Assembly: GCA_021787735.1 (NCBI GenBank)
Contig: JAJYLL010000038.1
Span: 1-41,630 of the forward strand
Direction of reading: 5' to 3'
Source: Acidobacteriota bacterium
GTDB taxonomy: Bacteria; Acidobacteriota; Terriglobia; UBA7540
DNA length: 41,630 nt
Shown: piece after piece, positions 23,678 to 30,837 of the stretch
Layout of the letters: each line of letters begins with the position of its first letter
How positions within the stretch are numbered: the stretch's first letter is position 1
Translations under genes and position numbers: made by a program
Notes under the pieces: model-generated
The model's input: the letters and a program-made list of their open reading frames with translations, nothing else
Told to the model about the DNA's origin: nothing
Database searches by the model: none

Positions 23678-26352
23678 CACTTTTCCGTCTCCCCTATTAA
23701 GTCCCGGACTGCGCTCACCAGCGTTTCATCGTGGAAACTGCCCTTGGTCAGGTAATAGCTGGCGCCGGCCTCCAAACCTCGAATTCGGTATTCATCCTGG
23801 TCTTTGTATGAAACGATCATCACCGGGACGGAGGCGGTGGGTGCGGAGCCTTTGATGCGCTTCACCAGTTCGATCCCGTCCATCCGCGGCATGTCGACGT
23901 CTGTTACCACAAGGTCAAAACTGGAGCTCTGTATGGCATTCCAGCCGTCGATACCATTCACCGCGACCGTTACTTCGTAGCCCCGGTTTTCAAGCAGCCG
24001 TCGCTCTACTTCGCGCACGGTGAGCGAATCGTCTACCACCAGGACGCGTTTCCGCTTCACCTTTTCCGCCTTTGCCTGCCTGCCAAGCTTCATCAGCCTT
24101 CCGCGTGTCAAAAGGTTGTCGATGGAACGCACGAGGTCCTCACTGTCCAGGATTGCCACCGGCGAGCCGTTTTCCAGAATGGCGCCGGCGCTCACGTTCG
24201 GCACTTTGCCTAACCGGGTGGGAAGCGGGATCACTACAAGGTCGCGCTCGCCGACCAGACGGTCCACCACCAGGCCATAGCGGTTCAGACGGTCACTGAT
24301 TACTATCGCGTGCAGATCACGAGCGGGTCGATCAGAACTCGCAAGGTCTAGCACCTGCGTGGCATCAACCAGACCAACATTCTGCTCGTCGAACCGGCAG
24401 TACTGATGATCTTCAACGACCTGGATATCTGTGGGCGGAATGCTTAAAACACGGTCAACGCGCGTTAGCGGCAGAGCATATGGCTGGTCCCTGACCTCGA
24501 ACATCAAGGTTCTCAAGACCGAGAGCGTGAGCGGCAATTGGAGTGCTATCCGTGTACCATCGCCCAGCCGGGATTCAGTGCGTACGTTGCCGCCCACCTG
24601 GCGCGCCATTGACTGGACCACATCCAGCCCGACTCCTCGCCCGGAGATCTCCGTGACCTGTTGCGACGTGGAAAACCCGGGCAGGAAAAGGAAGTCCAGC
24701 AACTCTCCTTCGCTCAACTTTTGCACTATTTCGGAGGTTGCGTGCCCTTTAGCCACAATCTTCTGTCGGACCCGTTCCAGGTCGATTCCATTACCGTCGT
24801 CTGTAACGGTGATTTCAAGCACACCCGCGACATGACGCGCCGCGAGAGTCAGCTTTCCTTCGGGGGACTTCCCCGCCTGGGCCCGCGCTTCCGGTAACTC
24901 AAGCCCATGGTCTAATGCATTCCGAAGTAAGTGAGTCAGCGGTGCCTCAAGCTTTTCGAGAATGTCGCGATCTACCGGCGTAGTTTCCCCATCGATCGTG
25001 AAGCGAACATTCTTGCCGAGAGACTTTGCCATGTCGCGCACCATGCGGGCGAATCCGTGGAGCCCGTCAGAAAATGGCCGCATTCGACTGGCTATGGCCT
25101 CGTCGTACAGGCGGTTGGCCAGATGTTCCAGCTTTCCGGAGAAACGCTCCAGATCCGACTGGAGAAGGGGAATTGCGTTATGTATCCAGCCGGATTCACG
25201 CAGAGCCTCTTCCAACCGGGCTTGCGCTTCAAGTCGCGACTCTTTGGATAACGCCTCGACCGCCTGTTCAACCGCTTTCCCAAGCATGGTCTGCCGCTGC
25301 TTGATGCGCTGCACCGTTTGGGTGAGGGGGTGGAGTGTTTTAACTTCCACCATGCATTCACCAGCCAGTCCCGTCAGGCGATTCAAGTTTTCAACCGATA
25401 CGCGGACCGATGCGGTGTCCGCCTTGCCAACGAGGGCCTTAGCCGGGCCTTCTGAGGGCGAGGGAATCACTGGAACAACTGGCGGAGGCGGACTCGACTC
25501 GGGCCGTGTGGAACCGGGAGGCTCCATGAACTTTTTGATCAGTTGTTCAATGCCGGGGGCTGCTTCCGCAAGAGCATTAGGGATATCGACTGCCTTGTGC
25601 ATGGCCAAGTGGGTGAACACATCGGTAGCTTGGAGAAGCAGGTCGAAATCGTCACGCGTTAGTTGCCGCTCGCCACGCTGAGCCGAGGTAAGCAAGTTCT
25701 CCATCGCATGCGCCAGCTTCACAGCGGAATCCAACCCAATGATTCGCGCGGCACCTTTAAGCGAGTGCGCGGCACGCATCAATGACTTGATCATTTCCGG
25801 ATCGCTCCGGGCTTCCGTTTCTACCAGACCCTCCTCAAGGACTCGGGAGTGGTTTTCCAGTTCGGTACGGAACAATTCAAGCAGGGACGGATCCACTGCC
25901 ACCGATGGCGGTAGTCCGACTACAGGCTCCGCCGGATGGTTAGACTCTACGCGCTGAACAGGGGGCGGGGCGAGCTTCTGTATGATTTGTTCAACATCGC
26001 CTCGACGGGCTTCGAGCTTTGACGGAATCTCTTCCGCGGTGCACTGCACCAGTTGACGAAAAACTTCGTTAGCTGTGCGCAAGGAATCGAGGACGGAGCC
26101 GCTCAAACGGTGTTCTGTTTTCTGCGCCGCTCCCAAGATTCCCTCCATTGCTTGCGCCAAACGCGCGGCGGAATCGAGTTGAACAATGCGAGCAGCGCCC
26201 CTGAGGGAGCGAGCAGCACACACCAGTTGTTCAATGCGCTCCTCGCACGCCTCGACGCTCACCAGCCCTTGTTCGAGGGCCAGCGAGTGCCTATCCATTT
26301 CCGAACGGACAAGGTCAAGCATCGATGGCGTGTTGCCCGGTCCTATTACCAC
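23677..26352 (-). CDS. cheA: Hybrid CheA histidine kinase with two Hpt domains and a receiver
   Basis: Domain order in the 891 residues: degenerate Hpt (about 10-128), intact Hpt with H196 (AAHSLKGAARIIGLD; about 155-275), Pro-rich linker, dimerisation region (about 315-460), HATPase with N478 (LLRNALDHGLE), DDGNGID and GRGVGLD, CheW-like domain (about 605-745) and a C-terminal receiver (D774, D775, D818). No P2 domain is evident. In the first Hpt the phosphorylatable His is replaced by R48 (AARSLRGAAR; codon CGC). The start is a GTG with AGGAG six bases upstream, and the gene overlaps the cheW before it by 7 bp. It matches WspE in layout. The receiver may act as a phosphate sink or relay. 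Confidence 0.94.
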   Translation of the reverse strand: MVIGPGNTPSMLDLVRSEMDRHSLALEQGLVSVEACEERIEQLVCAARSLRGAARIVQLDSAARLAQAMEGILGAAQKTEHRLSGSVLDSLRTANEVFRQLVQCTAEEIPSKLEARRGDVEQIIQKLAPPPVQRVESNHPAEPVVGLPPSVAVDPSLLELFRTELENHSRVLEEGLVETEARSDPEMIKSLMRAAHSLKGAARIIGLDSAVKLAHAMENLLTSAQRGERQLTRDDFDLLLQATDVFTHLAMHKAVDIPNALAEAAPGIEQLIKKFMEPPGSTRPESSPPPPVVPVIPSPSEGPAKALVGKADTASVRVSVENLNRLTGLAGECMVEVKTLHPLTQTVQRIKQRQTMLGKAVEQAVEALSKESRLEAQARLEEALRESGWIHNAIPLLQSDLERFSGKLEHLANRLYDEAIASRMRPFSDGLHGFARMVRDMAKSLGKNVRFTIDGETTPVDRDILEKLEAPLTHLLRNALDHGLELPEARAQAGKSPEGKLTLAARHVAGVLEITVTDDGNGIDLERVRQKIVAKGHATSEIVQKLSEGELLDFLFLPGFSTSQQVTEISGRGVGLDVVQSMARQVGGNVRTESRLGDGTRIALQLPLTLSVLRTLMFEVRDQPYALPLTRVDRVLSIPPTDIQVVEDHQYCRFDEQNVGLVDATQVLDLASSDRPARDLHAIVISDRLNRYGLVVDRLVGERDLVVIPLPTRLGKVPNVSAGAILENGSPVAILDSEDLVRSIDNLLTRGRLMKLGRQAKAEKVKRKRVLVVDDSLTVREVERRLLENRGYEVTVAVNGIDGWNAIQSSSFDLVVTDVDMPRMDGIELVKRIKGSAPTASVPVMIVSYKDQDEYRIRGLEAGASYYLTKGSFHDETLVSAVRDLIGETEK

Positions 26353-27014
26353 TGCAGACTCCTATCCAGAGAGTTGAATAGTCTGCGCTCGTCGATCATG
26401 CCGACGTTGTGGCCATCGACCTCAAAGCAGGAAGTGGCCTGTGCGGAAGGAGACTTTGCGAGCGTTACCGGAACAGGCTGCATCCTGGCGCAGGGAACGC
26501 GCCGCACGCCGAGAGTCTCGTCCACGCCAAAGGCAAACCTCTCGTGCCCATTTCCCACCACACAAAGTCGTGGCCGCCTTGCTGTTTTTGTCCTCGATTC
26601 GGGCGACACCCCCAGAGCCGCTTCCAATGAGATACAAAGAATTAACTCGCCGTTGACATTCACCAGTCCCGACAGCAATGACGCGGATCGGAACGGCACG
26701 AGGTAAGGTTTCTGGTATGCCAAGACCTCTTGGAAGACCTGGGTTCGAATGGCGAACCATTCAGAACCGACCCGGAGGATTAGTACCGATTCCGTTTCTT
26801 CGGCCACCGGTGCGCCCGCAGCGGTCAGCTCTTCTGAGACTTCGCGATAGTAATCGGCAGGCATTTCCCGGTCGAACAGGGTTCGTCCAAGAGTTGAGTA
26901 CTGCGGGCAATTACGGCAGTGCACGTACTCATTCAGCCGGTTGCAGGAACGGTCGCCGGTAATCCCAATTTCACGCCAGCACAAGTAATCGCTGTCTGCT
27001 TTTGTGTTCGTCAT
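26346..27014 (-). CDS. CheW-domain adaptor with N-terminal Cys cluster (WspD-like)
   Basis: CheW adaptors tie receptors to CheA. This 222-residue protein has a CheW domain from about residue 75 (SVLILRVGSEWFAI, LSGLVNVNGELILCISL). Ahead of it lies an N-terminal segment with cysteines C12, C24, C33 and C36 (CWREIGITGDRSC, then VHCRNCPQYS). I recall the same Cys pattern in WspD proteins, which supports the Wsp-type assignment; metal binding is plausible but not shown. Start ATG and the cheR stop overlap in ATGA. Confidence 0.92.
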   Translation of the reverse strand: MTNTKADSDYLCWREIGITGDRSCNRLNEYVHCRNCPQYSTLGRTLFDREMPADYYREVSEELTAAGAPVAEETESVLILRVGSEWFAIRTQVFQEVLAYQKPYLVPFRSASLLSGLVNVNGELILCISLEAALGVSPESRTKTARRPRLCVVGNGHERFAFGVDETLGVRRVPCARMQPVPVTLAKSPSAQATSCFEVDGHNVGMIDERRLFNSLDRSLQW

Positions 27015-28279
27015 GAGTCTTTAAGAACCGCTTTCCCTTCTTGCCGCGAGAGCGCTCTGCTGGCCCGCGCACGGTATAACCGGGCACCGTCAACGTCCCC
27101 GCGTTGATCGCAAAGGAGGCTCATATGCAGCAACGATTCGTAGTGGTCCGGGGCAAGGTACAGAGCTCTGCGAAAGAACTCCTCTGCCGGCTGGAGCGCT
27201 CCTCTGGATTCCTTGATTACACCGAGCAGCATATAAACTTTGGGATCCTTAACTCCGTTCTCCACCAGGCGTTCGCAGATGGCTGTGGCCCCATCAAGAT
27301 CACCGCGGTTCGCCAGTTGTTCCGCCTGTTTGATGCCAGGATGTGGCAACGGAGACGAGTAAACCTCCGGAGCGTGGTCGGCGTCCGGAGCCATCGGTCC
27401 GCGTGTTGTGGCTGCATGCAAGGTCGTGCTTGCGGCCACGACTGCAGTCGGTGCGCTCATAGGCTCTAGACTGCTAACTGGTTTTTTCTTGTGACACGCA
27501 AAACTTTGTGGGTAATCCATCGGCACATATCCTGCCTCGCAAAAATGCGTCAATTCGGAGGCTCCTGTGAAAAGCAATCCTTCTTCGTCCAGAAGTTCGC
27601 TCATCCACCTGACTACTTCGTGGCGGGCGCGCTCGTTAAGATAGATCAGGGCATTTCGGCAGAAAATCGCATCGTAAGGGGCACGTTGGCGGAAAAGGGA
27701 GAGATCAAGGAGGTTAGCCTTTTCAAGACGTACTAAGCGTGTCACTTCCTCTCGAACCCGCCAACCCTCTTCACAATTAACGTAGTATTTCTCCCGGGAC
27801 GGTTCAGGCTTTTCACGGAACGACGCCTTCCCGTAGAGAGCCAATCGCGCCCGTGCCAGCAGCCGTTCACTGATATCAGCCGCATCGATCCGGATGTGGC
27901 GGGCTTCCAACCCGGCGTCCAGCAGGGTTATGGCGACGGAATACGGTTCTTCACCCGAAGCACAAGGAATGCAGAACACCTGGAATGCCCGAGTCGGATG
28001 AACTGGCCTCCAATTCTCGGTAACGTAAGAGGCAAGGAACTGGAATGATTCGCTATGGCGAAAAAACCACGTCTCCGGAACAATGACTTCATCCACCAGC
28101 AACTGCCACTCGGGGCTTCCCTCTTCCACAAGGCGAGCGGCGATAAACTCTCGATCCTCGGGCGGCGCTTTCGTGAAAACTATGTCCAAAGCGCGCTCGA
28201 TTACGTTCGTACCCATCGAGTCCGGTGACAGGCCAAGACGTCTGGACAGCAATTCCGCAACAGTTGCCACAAGGTTCAT
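27011..28279 (-). CDS. cheR: CheR methyltransferase with C-terminal TPR (WspC-like)
   Basis: CheR methylates receptor glutamates using SAM. The 422-residue protein has a CheR catalytic domain (about 1-275) with VPETWFFRHSESF (67-79), the SAM loop CIPCASGEEPYSVA (103-116) and CRNALIYLNE. A low-complexity Ala/Pro/Thr linker follows, then about three tetratricopeptide repeats (about 315-410: AEQLANRGDLDGATAICERL, AEEFFRRALYLAPDHYESLL). CheR-TPR fusions are typical of Wsp and Frz-like systems. GGAGG is four bases before the ATG, which overlaps the preceding cheW stop in ATGA. Confidence 0.95.
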   Translation of the reverse strand: MNLVATVAELLSRRLGLSPDSMGTNVIERALDIVFTKAPPEDREFIAARLVEEGSPEWQLLVDEVIVPETWFFRHSESFQFLASYVTENWRPVHPTRAFQVFCIPCASGEEPYSVAITLLDAGLEARHIRIDAADISERLLARARLALYGKASFREKPEPSREKYYVNCEEGWRVREEVTRLVRLEKANLLDLSLFRQRAPYDAIFCRNALIYLNERARHEVVRWMSELLDEEGLLFTGASELTHFCEAGYVPMDYPQSFACHKKKPVSSLEPMSAPTAVVAASTTLHAATTRGPMAPDADHAPEVYSSPLPHPGIKQAEQLANRGDLDGATAICERLVENGVKDPKVYMLLGVIKESRGALQPAEEFFRRALYLAPDHYESLLHMSLLCDQRGDVDGARLYRARASRALSRQEGKAVLKDS

Positions 28280-28737
28280 GCTGCCTCCACGTTGGGGTAG
28301 AGAAGTTGCTGAACCGAAGGAGGCAAAAGTTCATCCACTGTCAACCTTTGAATCAGTCTCCCCGCGTGGTCCGCCGTTCCGTGAAGGTAGGGTGCATCAG
28401 GAATTGTCACCTTTTGTGGCTCGCAACGAGACTCGTCCTGTTCGATGGTTTCAACAGCCTTTTCTGCCAGCAAGCCGAGGGGCTGGGAATTACCACCCAT
28501 GCACCGATAGTCCACGATCAGGAGCCGTGTGCTGAGCAGCGGGCGCGCAGGAGTGCCCTCAAGCAGCGCAGAGAGGTCGATCACAGGCAGAGTCCGCCCA
28601 CGCCAGGTGGTGAGCCCTGCAACGTAGGCGGGGGCATGCGGCAATGACGTGCACGAGGGATAAGGCCCTACCTGGATGACGTTCCGAGCATCGATTCCAT
28701 AAGTTTGGCCACCGGCCTGGAAAATGAGGAGCAGCAT
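28276..28737 (-). CDS. CheW-like adaptor (WspB-like)
   Basis: This is a single CheW domain of 153 residues: MLLLIFQAGGQTYGIDARNV at the start, VAGLTTWRGRTLPVIDLSAL in the middle and a C-terminal strand-helix end. I chose the ATG at 28737, five bases past the stop of the receptor gene; a TTG at 28746 would overlap that stop but gives only three more residues. As the first of two CheW genes, between receptor and CheR, it sits where WspB does. Confidence 0.9.
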   Translation of the reverse strand: MLLLIFQAGGQTYGIDARNVIQVGPYPSCTSLPHAPAYVAGLTTWRGRTLPVIDLSALLEGTPARPLLSTRLLIVDYRCMGGNSQPLGLLAEKAVETIEQDESRCEPQKVTIPDAPYLHGTADHAGRLIQRLTVDELLPPSVQQLLYPNVEAA

Positions 28738-28742
28738 CTTTT

Positions 28743-30827
28743 TCAAGCCACTTTCGTGAAGCGTCCGACCTCCTCCTGCAAATCGCGGACAGCACCTTGC
28801 AGGTTCTCAGCTACCTGCCGGAACTCCGCAAGCGAATCCTTGGTCTGACTAGCCGCATCCCGCAGCTGTTGCATGGCCCCCGCGATCTGGCCTGCACCCT
28901 GTGATTGCAACTGCATGCCTTTGTTGACAGCCTCAAATTCCGGTGCCAACTTCGTAGTGCTTTCGATAACCTGCCCAAGCCCCGAACTCAGCACAGTGAC
29001 AGCCGCCAACTTCGCCTCCGTTTGCCCGGCGTACGACTCCACGCTTGAGACGCCCTCTTGGATCGCATGCTGTACGTCCCGGATCTGCTTTTCGATATCT
29101 AGGGCGGCCACCGCGGTCTGGTCGGCAAGCCTCCGCATTTCCACCGCTACGACTGAAAATCCCCCCGCTTTGTCTCCTTCTCTTTCTGCCTCGATGGCGG
29201 CATTGAGTGAAAGCAGATTGGTGCGGTTTGCTACCTTGGTGATTGACGTGATGATCTTGTCGATGTTTCCGGTTTTCTCGTTAATGGAGTTGAAAGTTTG
29301 AGTCATCGCGGTGCTTGCGCGGATCAATTCGTCGAGGGTGCCCCTGATTCCCTCCAAACTGCCGATGCCAACGCGGGCCGTCTCGGCGGTTTCCTCCGCC
29401 AGGCGCGTGACACCCGCCATCTTCTGGGCGAGGTCTCGGCCGGTGGCATTGATTTCTTTGCTCGTGACACTCACTTGATTGGTGGAAGCAGCCTGTTCGG
29501 AGACGGCAACTTCTACTTGGCGGATGGCGACTGACATCCGGCTGGCGCTTCCCGCTACCTGGTTGCCGGCCTGCGCAACTCTGACCAGAAGGGCGTTGAG
29601 GTTCTCTGTCATGACGGAAACGGAACTGATCAGTTTGCAGATCTCGTCCTTTGTCTTGGCCGGAGTACCCTGGGCATTTCCCGGAAGGAACTTCCTAAAC
29701 TCACCGCGTTGATGGCGATTAAATGCTTCACTCATCCTTCCGGTAGCGATATCCCTTGTCAGGCTTTCGACAAAGTTAAGCGGTCGTGTAATGTTCAGCG
29801 TGACAGAAACCATGACCGCCCCCGCCAGTACAACGCAAAGCAGACTCATGAGCCAGGCAAGGGATCGGGAACGCTTGTCTTCGGCGATGCGGCCTATCAA
29901 AAGGGCCCTTAACACGTTGACAGCGTTCGCGCCGAGGCTAACCCCTGCATCCTCTGCGGCCGCAGCCCTTGCAGAGACCCGGTCTGGTGTCAAGGCGGCA
30001 TCGGATTCCTTTACCGATCGGCTGATGGGCACGGAAAGGTCTGATACTCGTTCTACGTAGTCTTCAAACAATGGTGGAACGCTCTTCTGAAAAAAGGAAC
30101 CCTCTCCGTACCGAAGTCTGTCTTCCCGAATAGCCGTCTCCAGTGAATAGCGCATGCGGGGAATGATGGTGTTGAGCAGGGCCCCGCTCTGGGCGTGAAG
30201 TTGCGCAAGGTCGCGCTGGTCAAGAGATCGGCCTTCGGACTTCACCCTCACGGCGACCGTTCCTGCCTCGGCCACGGCAGCCTGCGCCTGCAGGAGGAGA
30301 GGACCGGCAACATTCATCAGGTAATAAGTGTGCAGTTCAGAATCCAGAATCAGAGAAGAGTCGTCGAGGATGACGGGAACCAGGCGCGAGGTTGTTTCCA
30401 CCATCTGGTGGTAGACCGCTGCCTTGTCCCGGGCCGGCATCGCCTGGCCACGTTCCTGGAGTTGCCTCCAGAGGCTGCTCAGTTGCGCCATCAACTCCTT
30501 TGTCGTCGTGCCTTGGGAACGTCGCAGGACTTCAATAGCCTTGCCGATGCGTTTCCGGACCTCGATGGTGTCCGCTGGTTGAGGTAGGCCGCTCTGACCC
30601 GCCAGAATCTCGCTCGTCTGAAGCATTCGAAGGTCACGGAGGAGCCCGGGACACGCTTCCAGGGCGGTTGTCCCTGCAACTTCTCTCTCACAGGTACGGA
30701 TCCCTCGATTGTATCCGGTGGTAACGTAGTACAAGAGGACACCGATAGGCAGGGCAAAAAACACACTGCTGAGGATCAGTTTGTGGGCGATTTTCAAGCG
30801 CGCCAGCAACCGGTTAACTTGCTCCAC
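28743..30827 (-). CDS. Methyl-accepting chemotaxis protein with helical periplasmic sensor
   Basis: This 694-residue receptor has TM1 (about 15-34), a long periplasmic region (about 35-320) with a mostly helical prediction and the stretch DSSLILDSELHTYYLMN, TM2 (about 324-346), HAMP, and a cytoplasmic signalling domain. The hairpin tip is around residues 520-565 (NLLSLNAAIEAEREG, then FSVVAVEMRRLADQTA). There is no C-terminal CheR-tethering pentapeptide. I chose the GTG at 30827, because GGGGGG lies five bases before it and only 11 bp separate it from the upstream receptor's stop; the frame itself stays open to 30890. The ligand is unknown; four-helix sensors of this kind bind small acids or work indirectly. 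Confidence 0.92.
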   Translation of the reverse strand: MEQVNRLLARLKIAHKLILSSVFFALPIGVLLYYVTTGYNRGIRTCEREVAGTTALEACPGLLRDLRMLQTSEILAGQSGLPQPADTIEVRKRIGKAIEVLRRSQGTTTKELMAQLSSLWRQLQERGQAMPARDKAAVYHQMVETTSRLVPVILDDSSLILDSELHTYYLMNVAGPLLLQAQAAVAEAGTVAVRVKSEGRSLDQRDLAQLHAQSGALLNTIIPRMRYSLETAIREDRLRYGEGSFFQKSVPPLFEDYVERVSDLSVPISRSVKESDAALTPDRVSARAAAAEDAGVSLGANAVNVLRALLIGRIAEDKRSRSLAWLMSLLCVVLAGAVMVSVTLNITRPLNFVESLTRDIATGRMSEAFNRHQRGEFRKFLPGNAQGTPAKTKDEICKLISSVSVMTENLNALLVRVAQAGNQVAGSASRMSVAIRQVEVAVSEQAASTNQVSVTSKEINATGRDLAQKMAGVTRLAEETAETARVGIGSLEGIRGTLDELIRASTAMTQTFNSINEKTGNIDKIITSITKVANRTNLLSLNAAIEAEREGDKAGGFSVVAVEMRRLADQTAVAALDIEKQIRDVQHAIQEGVSSVESYAGQTEAKLAAVTVLSSGLGQVIESTTKLAPEFEAVNKGMQLQSQGAGQIAGAMQQLRDAASQTKDSLAEFRQVAENLQGAVRDLQEEVGRFTKVA

Positions 30828-30837
30828 CTGTTCCCCC

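Noticed and set aside
22992..23855. 287-codon open frame antisense to cheB and the end of cheA
   Set aside because: Low-quality composition and it crosses two real genes on the opposite strand.
24962..25681. 239-codon open frame antisense to cheA
   Set aside because: Ser/Arg-rich shadow of a high-GC gene; cheA on the other strand has full domain structure.
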